DNA of 64,000 nt from the NCBI GenBank assembly GCA_037157565.1, contig JAZHRO010000013.1:121038001-121102000 (forward strand). The letters run 5' to 3'. The stretch's first letter is position 1. Every line of letters starts with the position of its first letter. Shown piece by piece: positions 10,148 through 21,433 of the stretch. Origin of the DNA: Thalassia testudinum (taxonomy: Eukaryota > Streptophyta > Magnoliopsida > Alismatales > Hydrocharitaceae). The notes beneath the pieces were generated by a model that saw only the letters and a program-made list of their open reading frames with translations, was not told the origin of the DNA and did not search any database. A program made the position numbers and the translations under genes.

Positions 10148-10805
10148 GGAGACCCCCTCAACAAGAAATTCTCATCCCTTCCTTCTCTTCTCTACCTCTC
10201 CAAAGCTCAAGAGAAGCTTGTCCCACATCCGGGATGCTCCTCGCGAGATAAAGTCCAAATTTTCATCCCCGTTCGGAAGTGGATCCCACGATGACGACGT
10301 GCTGGCCCGTTCCCGTTCTTCTACTTCGTCCTCCTTTGTCCTGCTCCATTCTCCTTAGTCTAGGCATCGTCCCGTTCGGCTTGTCCTCCAAGCGATCGTC
10401 AAGGAGGATAACTTCTCTCTTCCATTCTTCTTTACAGCTTTCTAGTGTAGAATTTTCCTGCTTTCTAGTGTAGCTGATTTCCTGCTTTCTAGTGTAATTC
10501 TTATTTGGCTGATTATATAAACATTTTGAAATATTGAATGCATGCTTTCTCTCTCTCTCTTTCTCTCTTTCTATCTCTCTTCCCTTTAGTCTGATAGCTC
10601 CATTGTAATTACATCGCCTCGATTTTCAAGAAAAATTCTAAAAAATATAATTGCGAATATAGATCAACGTAGCCACCTTGTGTTCGACCCGGAATTTCAA
10701 TTTCGGCATAAATTTTATTTGTTGAACATGAATTCTTCGCTTTCAAGCTACAACGACAAGGTTTTAAAATCAAACACGTTAGTGTAGCAATTCATATGTC
10801 CAACA

Positions 10806-13353
10806 GGTGGTAAAAAAGGAGATTATTAAGTGGCTTGATGCTAATATCATCTACCCCATTTTTGACAGCTCCTGGGTTAGTCCAACACAAGTTGTTCCCA
10901 AAAAGGCTAGACTAACAGTTGTCACCAATGACAATGGGGAGAATATAGCCACTTGAACCACCTCTTATTGGCGCGTGTGTATTGATTACAGAAAATTAAA
11001 CACCACCACCAAGAAGGACCATTTTCCGCTCCCATTTATTGATCAAATCTTGGAGCGATTAGCTAGACGGGATTTTTACTATTTTCTAGATGATTATTCT
11101 GGCTATAATCAGGTAGCAGTTCATCCAGAGGACCAAGACAAAACAACTTTTACCAGCCCCTTCGGAACCTTTGCTTTCCGAAGAATGCCCTTCGATCTTT
11201 GCAATGCACCTGTGACTTTTCAAAGGTGTATGCTTGCAATATTTTCTGACCGAGTAGGTGAATGCTTAGAAGTCTTTATGGATGACTTCTTTATTTTTGG
11301 AGATTCTTTTGACCATTGTCTCAAGAACCTTGAAAGAACACTCCAAAAATGCAAATAAGTCAATCTGGTCCTCAGTTGGGAAAAAAGTCATTTCATGGTC
11401 CAGGAAGGTATTGTCTTGGGCCATGTTATTTCAAAACAAGGAATCGCAGTAGATAAAGCAAAAATAGATGCTATAACTAAGCTCCCACCGCCCACTACTG
11501 TCAAATAGATCAGATCCTTTTTGGGTCATGTGGGTTTCTACCGTAGATTCATACAAAATTTTTCCCAAATCTCCAAGCCCTTAAGTCAGCTGCTTATTAA
11601 AGACCAGCCATTCAATTTTAATGATAAATGCCTGGAGAGTTTTTTGAGGTTGAAGAAGGAAGTTACTGAGGCACCAATTTTGCAGGGACCTGATTGGAAT
11701 AGTCCCTTTGAATTAATTGCAGACACCTCAGATTTTGCTGTGGGGGCCATTCTAGGGCAAAGAATTGGCAAGAAGCCCGTTGTGATCTATTATGCTAGCA
11801 AAACTCTTGATGGTGCACAATGGCATTACATGATTACTGAAAAAGAACTTCTTGCCATTGTATTTTCCTTAGAAAAATTTAGATCTTATCTTTTGGGGTC
11901 ACATGTCACTGTATATACTGACCACTCAGCACTTAAATATTTGCTGACAAAAAAAGATGCGAAACCCCGCCTTATCCGTTGGATTCTGCTGCTCCAAGAA
12001 TTTGACCTAGAAATCAAGGATAAGGTGCAATTGCAAAATGTAGTGGCCAACCATCTCTCTCATCTTATGACGAATGACATAATGACCCCACCTGATCAAT
12101 TCCCTAATGAAAGCATTTTAGCTGCCACCACCCTCCCTTGGTTTGAGCCCATCGTGAACTATTTAGTAACAGAATGAATCCCCACTGATTGGCCAAAAAC
12201 AAAATGGGATAAGTTCTTTGCTGACATTAAATACTATTTTTGGGAGGATCTTGACCTTTTCCGCATTTGTGTCGATCAGGTCATTCGACGATGTGTCCCT
12301 GATTCTGAAATCTGTGGTATTCTGATACATTGTCATTCAATGGCCTGTGGCAGACATTTTTCGGGCAAGAAAACGGCAGCTAAAATCCTTAATGCGGGAT
12401 TCTTTTGGCCCAGCTTGCACAAAGATGCTCATAATTTTGTTCGATCCTGTGTGCGTTGCCAGAGAATCGGCAACATGACTCAGAAGGATATGATGCCCCT
12501 TAATCCTATTTTAGAGGTTGAAATTTTTGATGTATAGGGCATCAACTTCATGGGACCGTTCATCAACTCTGGTGGGTATTTATATATACTAGTCGTATTC
12601 GACTATGTTTCTAAGTGGATAGAAACAATACCCACCCACACTAATGATCACTGTGTGGTTGTTGAATTTCTTAAGAAGAATATTTTCTCAAGATTCGACA
12701 TTCCAAAAGCCATTATCAGTGACGGAGGCTCACATTTCACTCATTCACAATTTAGCCACCTTCTTTCTAAATATGAGGTTAATCACAAAATTTTCACACC
12801 TTATCACCCCCAAACAAATGGCTAGGTAGAAGTTTCTAACCGGGAAATCAAAAATATTTTACAAAAGACGGTTAGGTCCGACCGTAAAGATTGGTCCACC
12901 AAATTGGATGACGCTTTATGGGCCTACCGTACCACTTTTAAAACCCCACTCGGCATGTCTCCCTTCCATCTTATTTTTGGGAAGGCATGCCATCTCTTGG
13001 TAGAACTAGAACATAGGACTTTTTAGGAAATAAAACATTTAAACATAGATTTATCTGACGCCAATATCCATAGAAAACTACAATTAACTGAATTGGAAGA
13101 ATTATGTAATCTTTCCTATGAAAATGCGAGGATTTATAAAGACCGAACAAAGAAATTTCATGATAAATACATTGTTTGGAAACACTTTGACGTTAATCAA
13201 CATGTTTGGCTTTCTGATGCTAGATTACGTCTTTTTCCTGGCAAATTAAAATCCAAATGGATCGACCCCTTTATTGTTCTCAAAACTTATCTGTACGGTG
13301 CTGTTGATCTTTTCGATCCTAAAACTAATGTGACATTTCAAGTCAACAGCTAA
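10806..13353 (+). pseudogene. ATH-F pol: RT, RNase H and integrase (5'-truncated, stop-riddled)
   Basis: Copies element RNA to DNA and integrates it. Order seen: RT N-terminal part (WVSPTQVVPKKA), CIDYRKLN, LPFIDQILERLA, FAFRRMPF, active-site box VFMDDF (11272-11289); RNase H ([29 protein letters not shown]); integrase zinc finger (H..H..CVRC about 12,320-12,470), core with ISDGGSHFTH and the glutamate-bearing segment VEVSNREIK, and a C-terminal WIDPFIV module. All parts lie in a single reading frame; the breaks are point stops (about 10,956, 11,356, 11,506, 12,175, 12,535, 12,823, 13,024), not frameshifts. Gag, protease and the first part of RT are cut off by ATH-E. Its integrase is more distant from ATH-C/E than those are from each other. 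Confidence 0.92.
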
Positions 13354-14860
13354 CGTTTAAAGCCCTATTTTGATCATACCCCAAATCTTCTATTTGAATC
13401 CTTCGATTTTACTGAACCAACCATTGTTGATCACTAATGCAAACTACACCTGGCTGAATGGCGTAAAAGATAGCATTGGATGGAAGGTAACCCATCATTT
13501 TCTTTCTGCTTCTTTTTCTTTCTTTTCCCTAGGTTTTGCCTATCCTAAATCTGACCGCCTCTTACTCCGGTAATCCCTCTCTCCCTCCTATTGCATGAGG
13601 ACATTACGTATCTTAAGCATGGTGGGGTGTTTTTAAAATTTTGACGATCGATTTAGGATCTTCAAAACTTAAAAACATGCATTTTTCTTTAGTCATTTTA
13701 TTTTCCTGTTTGCATACCCCAAAAAAAAATAAAAATGTTAAAAACTTTTTGAGGAAAAAAAAATTCAAATCAGGACTAAGGTTGAAAAACTCACTTTTGG
13801 TAAAATGGGATTTAATCTTTAACAAGCAAGGGATGAGGATACGGATCTAATCATTAGAATTTAAGGGTCTATTTTTAGACTAGATCAGATATCCTTCTCT
13901 AAAATTCCACCTGAACTCATAATAGTTCAAGTGACTTGATCCCCTTTCGTAATATGGAAAGTATCTGGCTTAGTTTCTGGTTCAAAAACTTGCATTTCTT
14001 GTGGAACTTCCTGTGTCAAATTTCACACGCAAGCCAACAAATAAAAACTACTAAAAATAAAAAAAACCCTTGTTTGGCCTTAGTAAAAGTCTGAAGCAGA
14101 TCATTGGTTTGAGTTCCCACTGCCAAGAAGGAGGAAAATGCCTCCTTTGAGGATGCTATGTCAACATGTTATCGCCTCGGCGCTGCTCCATATCTATATT
14201 TCATATCTTTAGATGGAGCATTAAAACACATTTTAGTAGCTCAAGTGTCTTAGACGGTGCTCTACCTATAGTGTCGGAGCAAGAGCTTGAGTTTGCTTGG
14301 AGCGCTCCTTTACACTGCATTGTATTTTGGGGTTGTGAGCTCCTAGGTGGTGTCATGGATAGTGCTATCTTGAAGTACTGACGCTCGAGCCCCCTCGAGG
14401 ATTAGTAATGGAAATGATGATCCCAACACATCTGTTGTAAGACTAAGCTAGAAATAAGCATGGGGGACAAAAAAAAAAGTTTTAACCCAAAAACACGCCC
14501 TTATAAATGTTGGCTTTTCACAAGCACGGACACAAGGTTTTAAAGGTTATTGCAAGTTGCGAATCAGATTCAAGAGCTAGAAAAATCCTAAAAATAAAAA
14601 TTTCAAGTCATCTAAATTAACAAGGAGTTAATCTGTAAATTTTCTGGAGGATATATTGACCCTATTTTTTCTACTTTTTGGATCCAAAAATAAATCTCGA
14701 TGTTTATCTTTAACAAATCAAATATCTCCTGTGTTTAAACCAACCAAGGTCCCTTAATCATTTTATCCTCAAAAGTCGAAAAAATAAGATTTCCTAAAAA
14801 TTCCATTTTGTAAAAATTAAAGCTTTTCTGAGAGACTAGCTAAAGATAAGCATGGGAGTG
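13354..14860 (+). other. ATH-F 3' untranslated region and PPT
   Basis: Has the internal GAGGACATTAC ... AAGCATGGTGGGG (13615-13627), AT-rich sequence, and a CTAGC-containing degraded hairpin (about 14,824-14,845) before AAGCATGGGAGTG (14848-14860). I did not find the tandem TATGGCTGGC motif of NA-1, E and C here. Open frames are AT-rich noise. Confidence 0.75.
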
Positions 14861-17126
14861 TGATAAACGCCAGTTTATCATTTTTTTTTGCAATGAAACA
14901 ATCCTAGCTCTTAGAGTTTTAGTTCGCAAACAGGTTCTTGGGTTGCATTTAGTCATAAATTAGGTTAGGCATGCATTGCATTTTTTATTTTCTTTTTAAT
15001 GTGCTTTTGTGAGTGCTAGCGATGAACAAGATTAACAGATCCCTAGAACCCTAGCACTCAGGAAGGTAACAAGTGAAAGAGAAGCTCATACTCACTGGAA
15101 CTCAGCTTGATCCAGCTCACCATAGCTGGAATCCAGTTCACTTGGACTAGGGTCAGCTCATCCTAGCTCCATTCAACTCATCTCAGCTAAATGGTAGCTC
15201 AAGAGAGCTCATCTCAGCTCACCCTAGCTCAGGTCAGCTCAGATCCATCTCAACTTAGCTGAGTCTAGCTCATCTCATCTCCTATGAGTTCACAAGGAGC
15301 TCTAGCTAGCTCAGTTGAGTTGACTGAAGTTCACCTCAGCTCAGGGCTAGCCTGATCTAGCTCCACTAAACTCCAGCCAGCTGAAGATGAATTCATTCTA
15401 GCTCCTGGGGATCAACTTAGCTCAACTTAGTTGAGCTAAGCTACCTTAGCTGCCTCAACCAGCTCAATCCTCCCCGGGAGCACCAAACCCGGCTCACCTC
15501 AGCTCCATTCAGCAGAAGCCAACTCACTTTAGCTTGGCTTAGCAGCTAGCAAAGAATTAGTAAGCTAAGCAAGCTAGAGTAGCCCCATGTTGACCTCTTC
15601 AATAGCTATCAGCTCCAATTCAGCTCCAGACTCTTCATATCCAACTCCTCTCCTCAAACCCTAAGCTCCAAATGCCTACTTCTCCACTCCACTACTAGCT
15701 AAGCTAGCTTAGCTTAGCTTAGGTTAGCTAGCATCCAGCTCCTTGGCCATCCATCAGCCATAACTTAACCCTAGCTGGCTCTATTTACTAAGTAAACTCA
15801 ACTCCACCTACCTAGCTCCACCTCTACTTAAGTTGGAGCCACCATTTTCACCACCCTTCACCCCTCAATCACCACCAAATGACACCTAGATGTTGGTGCC
15901 AAAAGCACCCTAACCACCCCCCTTTTTGGCACCAACTTCACCTCCCATATCTACCCTACACATAACCCTTCCAATCCACATCCATCATCCACCTCAACCG
16001 CCTTCTAGAAGCCTAGAAGTTGGCGCCAACCCATGGCACCTCTCCATGGTTGAAGCCACTTTTAGGTGTCCCTTGGCCACCCATAACTACCCCCCTTACA
16101 ACTCTTAGGTAGCCCCAACTCCCCTTAGCCCTAGGATCACCTAACCACCCCCATCTTCCCATCTCAGCCATCCATCTCAAGAGTCACCTTAACGCTCTCA
16201 TCCTACCTTATAAAAAGACCAACACCCACCACCTTACAAGGCATCCTTGGCTAGCAAAATACCTCTTATATTCTACTTATAGCTCGCGCCCAATAGAGAA
16301 GAAGAAGAAGATTAAGGGGACACTTTGTCCCCTTGGTGCCTTCCCCTCTTCCCTTCTCGCTTGTGTCCACACTAGCCAAAGGAGAGGCCAGGCAAGGAAG
16401 ATCTTTGGATGAGGTCCTGATGGTGGTATACAACCATCCTTGGAGGAGAGCTTAGAGGTGGTCCACGCCACCTTGGAGGAAAGCCTTGGCATGCCCCCAT
16501 ACTTTAGGGTTTGCCAAGGAAGCTACACCTTGAAGAATCTTACAAGGAGAAGGAAGAGCTCTTTTTGATTGCGGGAGCAGCTGCAATTAGGGCAAGAGCC
16601 TTGCCATCTTCACCATCATTTTAGAGGATTTTTTTGTTTTCATTACATGCCATTTTGATTCTACTAGTTCAAGCATTCTTCTACTAGATTTTTTGTAAAA
16701 CAATTCCTCAATTTTATACAAGTTGCCTTCATTAGATATTTTTTGTCTTGATTGCAATTTAAATTTCCCTTTTATGCACTCACTTCCCTCCCCCTCTAAC
16801 TACCCTAGGCCTTCTCGTGTCTAGGGTGAGCTTAGAAGGAAGGTAGGTCTTGTCACCTAGGGTTACTATTAGGAGTAGTTTCCATCAATTTGAAATCCTT
16901 GTTATTTCAAATACAAAACAAAAAAAAAGATGATATATTGAAAAGACCAAAAAGAAAGTTGAGATTTATTTTCTAAGCAAGGGATTTGATTTACAAGCAT
17001 ATTGTCTCCTTGGACGACCCTAGATACTCCCCTATCTAGGTTATAAATTTTAAAGGCATATGCGATTTCGCGTGTTACAATGACTTTAAAAACCCGCTTT
17101 TATAAATCACACCAAATTTCACATCA
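14861..17126 (+). mobile_element. 3' LTR of ATH-F
   Basis: Begins with a perfect terminal inverted repeat: TGATAAAC, GCCA, GTTTATCA. TATAAAAA at 16209-16216 serves as TATA box. An extraordinary AGCT-rich tract fills 15065-15815. The end is placed at ACATCA (17126), where LINE coding sequence resumes; an end at 17113 (CACACCA) is also possible. Confidence 0.75.
15065..15815 (+). repeat. AGCT-rich low-complexity tract in ATH-F LTR
   Basis: I count more than 40 AGCT tetramers in about 750 bp, against roughly three expected by chance. They occur mostly as AGCTCA or AGCTCC with irregular spacing, not as a clean tandem array. Confidence 0.9.
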
Positions 17127-18480
17127 TTCTACAGACACCTTTGGGCAATCTGCTGCATTTAATCTCTAGCTTGCTCTACCAACTGACCTTGTAGCATCCT
17201 TGAAATACTTCACAGCCTCATACCTTATTGTTGCCACAGAAGTCAGCCATTGTTCGCTTGTTTGGATGGAAGAAATTAGATTGAAATGCCTCTTAGAACT
17301 GGCAGCCAAGTGGAAGAATTTCATGTTGGCATCACCCTCATGCAACTACAATTGTCTCGACTTTTCATGCCAATCCATCTCCATTTTCAGATCCTCTTCT
17401 TCCACCACCAGCTGCATTTGTTTTCTTTGTTGCAACTCCTAATCTGTCAGCAGCATGCTCACCTCTTTCTCATCTAATCTTCGCAGCAAGGATAGTGCCT
17501 CCAACCACCTTTGGTCACGAAGTACCCCAACAGTTGCACCATATTCCTTCATGAGATTTCCTAGTGCCATCAGTTTTGCAAAGAGTCTTGCTGTAGCCGG
17601 GCCTTCAACCTGTTTGGCTTCCCACCAACCAGCAATCATCTCTTTACATCCCTATTCCTTCAACCAAGATCTTTTAACTTGATGTATGAACCAATCGATG
17701 ACCCTTCACCACATTCCCATAGTAGTGGTGTATGGTCAGAGAATGGTCTCTCCAGTCCAACCACAGAAGACAAATGGAATCTCTCTAGTAAGCTTGCATT
17801 CCTAATGAAATGATCCAATTTAGATTTCTGTCCGCTCCCGTTGCGCCATGTGAACTCAGCACCAGATGAAGGAAACTCATTTAACCCCATACCCTACATA
17901 GCCAACTGAAAACCAATCATAGCTGAATCAGTCCTCCCACTCCCTCTGTCTTGAGATGAAAGAGTATAGTTAAAATCCCCTCCTACAAGCCATGGTAGAT
18001 CTCCCACTACATTTGCAGCCTCAGCGAATTCATCCCATAACTCTTGCCATCTACCACACAGGGGCCATAAACACAGGTAACAAACCACTCACTTCCCCCT
18101 TGGATCAGTTTGAATTTCACATTGATTATATGTTGACCTTTCAAAGCATCCAGTAGTTGTAGTTTAGCTACATTTCACCATACAGCTAGACCCCCAGCAC
18201 GACCATTTACCCCCAAACATACCACATCAGCATAACCTCCTTGTCCCAGCAATTTCCACTAAACCTGCCGATCCTCCCTAATATGTGTTTCCTGTAAAAG
18301 CCCACAATCCACCTCCCATTCTCTCAAATACTGCCCAAGAGAGGCCCTCCGAACACTATCGCTAAGCCTATGCACAATCCATGTGAAGACCTTCATCTTC
18401 CTTCCAATGATTTCCTAGCACTCCCCTCTTTTGGCCTTGCAACTCCAACCATGGGTGCCAATGTTCCTACATCCATCATT
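17127..18480 (-). pseudogene. L1-type LINE ORF2: endonuclease and linker (3'-truncated)
   Basis: L1 ORF2 nicks target DNA and reverse transcribes the LINE RNA. Reading leftwards on the minus strand, the APE-type endonuclease shows LQETHIRED (about 18,300-18,262), AGGLAVW (near 18,190), VYGP (near 18,065), GGDFN (near 17,975) and FSDHTPL (near 17,730). These are followed by the usual linker segment HEGDANMKFFH (about 17,330). The RT domain that should follow is missing because ATH-F's LTR begins there. Several stops and shifts make it non-functional. Confidence 0.85.
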
Positions 18481-20035
18481 TTCTTGCCCTCGTCCTTCCA
18501 TCTTTGAAGTTTATATGGAGATCAAATTATAATTCCCTTACCCTTCTCACCAATTCCATATTTCAAACCCTCCAGATCATGAAATGCCTGAGCTTTCGCC
18601 CCATCACCTCCCTTGCACTACAGTTGTTTTTATCCTCCATAGTCAGTTGCATTTTAGTAGCTTTAGTACCTCCCCCCTTACCTGGACTTGCCCTCACCAC
18701 AAGTGCATGCCCTACGTCCTCCTCCGTCAATTCCTCCTTTTGTTCACCTTGATACGAGTCTTTTCTCTTTTTTGTCCTGGGCATCCCTTCTGGTGCCATC
18801 CTTCCATACTCCTTAGGCCCCGAGTCCTCTAAAACAACCTCCACATTGGTTCTTTCCTTGAGTGGTTCAGGCACCTTTACCATTGAAAGCTTGAACCTAA
18901 ATCTAATAAGCCAAGAGCTCCCACCACATCTGAGAACAATCCTCTCAGGCACCAACCCACCCCTGGTAATGCATACATTTACCCAAACTGAACGTCCCTC
19001 ACCTTCACACAGCCCTACTTCCTACCCATCATCCAGCAGAAAAAATCCCCCAATCATGTTCATCAGCACCTCCTTAGTTCACAAATGAAGTGGTAACCCT
19101 GTGATCTCCAATTGACCTTATCTATATGCATCCTCTGATGGGGTCTCTTCGGTAATGCCCCATCAAAATGTGACACCAATCTCCATAACACAAATGTTTT
19201 CAGAAACACTTGATCTAAATCGAAGGTTTTCAATGTCAATTAACCCCAGACCAAACAGCACAAAACGTGATGGACCCAGCCACGCAATCTTCCAATTCAA
19301 TAAGGATAAGGACAAGGATCTCACCAACAAACGAAGTCGATCGATCGTGGGGCTTCCCGTCATAATCTCCCCTATTAGGGTACCCCTTAATACTATCTTT
19401 GCCACCCAAATGTCTTCTGTAAAGGTGATCTCAACGTCCAAGGCAAGACCTTCCTCCTTTGGCTATGGAGGAGGGGGTCCACACTCTTGCCTCTTCCTCC
19501 AAAATTGAGCAACACCATCAACACCTTCCTTCTTCCCAGCATTCGCATAAGAAGCCTTTTTGTGACCCTCACCACCACAGGCTATGCATATGAGAGGCCC
19601 ATGGCATGAAACTACCATATGCCCATGCCTTCTACATTGGAAGTAGAGGATCTCCCCATTGTTCCTCCATCTAGGTTTTCCTGCATAACCTCCTAACCTT
19701 CCATGAGACCAACCCCTTTGATTTTTGGCTCGACTGTCCCTCTGCCGCCACTTCTTCGATCGCCATACCTCCCAATCATCCTCTTCCCTCCTACTTTGGG
19801 CCCGTCGACCATCGACACCCTCTCAACTAGACCCGTCGCTGCCACCACCCCCATCGCCACCTTGGTCGCCAGATCTCCTGCTAGGCAGCATTTCAAAAAC
19901 CCTAGTTGCTAGGTCTTGAAGTTTTTGCATCCTTTGCATTTTAATATCTTGTAGCTTCTCTTCTATTCTTGTAATTTGTATTTGTTGTTTCTTTTGCTCA
20001 TTATTTTTGCTTAGATTATGTTTTAAAGAGCCCAA
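18481..20035 (-). pseudogene. L1-type LINE ORF1 (nucleic-acid-binding protein)
   Basis: ORF1 coats LINE RNA. Upstream of ORF2 on the minus strand, the frame shows an N-terminal Lys/Gln-rich helical stretch, a zinc-knuckle pair (CRRHGHMVVSC; CIACGGEGHKKAS, with the last Cys replaced) near 19,640-19,560, and then a domain with WVAKIVLRGTLIGEI. Order and position fit plant L1 ORF1. Stops and shifts are present. The 5' end of the LINE is placed near 20,035 only because homology-like content stops. Confidence 0.7.
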
Positions 20036-21433
20036 AGTAACATAACAATAGTCCTAGGAACACCTACACAAACCTAGGATACTTAGGCTTTTCGTAGAGG
20101 ACTTAGAAAGCTAAAAAAGGCATCAACAACCTGATTAGACGTCCAATCTTTGACTTTAAGACGTTTGACTATTTGATCAAATGTCCAAAATACTTAGGCA
20201 GGCAACCCACTCTCTGTTTACCAGTTTTAGACGTCCAGCTCTTAGTACAGTTGTCATAGAATATGTATGATGAGCTTACCGGATATCCAACTAGAGGATC
20301 GTTGGGTTTATCAGACTTAATCGTTGAGGATTATCCCTTAATCTAACTTACATTCACTCACTAACATTCGTAGTTATCCGTATGCATCTGATAAATAGAC
20401 GTTACACTCAATCCATCCCCAAATCACTTTTGTCAGTGATTATAGTCGTTTAAGCCTTGGGAAATCAATTCCCACAGTAAATCCTATTTCCAGGTGTCCA
20501 GACTTTGTGCCAGACGATCAACCTGGAGTTTGACCAACAAGATCTAAAACCTTGTTTAGGTCTAGAAAATATAGGAAGAGAACTCATCTAGAATTAGACA
20601 TCTGACTAGCATCCCAGACGTCATAAAAGTAACATTTAGACGTCGGTTTTGATCCAATACCATCCAGTTGATCCACCCTTCTAGATCAGACGTTCGACCA
20701 TAAAATCAAATGATGACCCAAACGTCTGACCTTAATCCAAGACGTCTGATAACACTTTAGAATCATTATAACCCCAATTCTGACCTGATTAGCCTTGAAT
20801 TTGTTTCCAACGGCTACCTAAGGCTTCCAAAACCTTCCTAAGGGTTCCTAAGCCACCTATAAATAGAGGAGGACCCTTTCCTTTAAAACACACACCTTGA
20901 GAATACTTCCACTCATATTGTATCCTAGAAGAGTTTACAATCAAAGAAGAAGGTGTTATTGCTCTCCAAACCCTCTATCATCCACTCGAGAGCACCGTCA
21001 CGCTACCGACTTCACATCGCATTACTTCCATCTCAGGGAAGTACCCTTTGCCTATGGAAGCTAAGTTTAAGACAATTACTTCGAGGCTCTATAGGATATT
21101 TGTTATTTCTTTGTTTGGGTATTCGCTTTGCGAATTCCTGTCTCCTTCGTAAGAAAAAATACTCCTCATGAAGAGGAGGGGTTCGAGGTATGCTACCCTT
21201 GTCTAAGTAGCATGGTTGTTAGAGGTTAAGTCACCTTATTAGTGGATTTGATCGACTCAGTCGATTGGGAAATCCTAAGTCGAGAGGCTTAGGTGGTGGT
21301 TTTTACCTAGGTTTGGGTTTCCACCTAAAAATCATTGTGTACATGTGTGATTGCTCTTTACTTAGATTGTTTATTTATATTTTCGCATTTTATTTCGTAT
21401 CACACAAATCTCAATCCCCTCCTGGAGAACCTA
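20036..21433 (+). mobile_element. probable Copia-type LTR (solo or truncated)
   Basis: No coding region. TATAAATA at 20868-20875 followed by GAGGAGG looks like an LTR promoter. The right end (CATTTTATTTCGTATCACAC, then CCTCCTGGAGAACCTACA at 21,434) resembles U5 ends of Ty1/copia LTRs, and the next bases (TGGTA) could be a relic of a tRNA-Met PBS. The first part (20,136-20,755) has about nine AGACGTY/ACGTCTG motifs. No internal coding region follows, and neither the left end nor a TSD could be found. Confidence 0.45.
20868..20875 (+). promoter_or_regulatory. TATA box of the Copia-like LTR
   Basis: CCTATAAATAGAGG, a strong plant TATA context, followed about 50-60 bp later by an AC-rich leader. 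Confidence 0.65.

Larger units (their letters stand above)
9016..10805 (+). mobile_element. 3' LTR of ATH-E
   Basis: Starts TGATGTAAACACGTTTACA after the PPT; TGTAAAC/GTTTACA (9019-9034) is an inverted repeat at the terminus. Ends CAACA at 10805, after which the RT frame of ATH-F resumes. TATAAAA at 10141-10147. It contains a tRNA-like module (9630-9682) and two strong hairpins: CGTTCGATC/GATCGAACG at 9849-9870 and GTCCGAT/ATCGGAC at 9945-9964. The TSD cannot be checked because the other end is outside the window. Confidence 0.85.

Noticed and set aside
15065..15815. CRISPR-like or satellite array
   Set aside because: AGCT units have no constant spacing or repeat length, and the context is a plant LTR.
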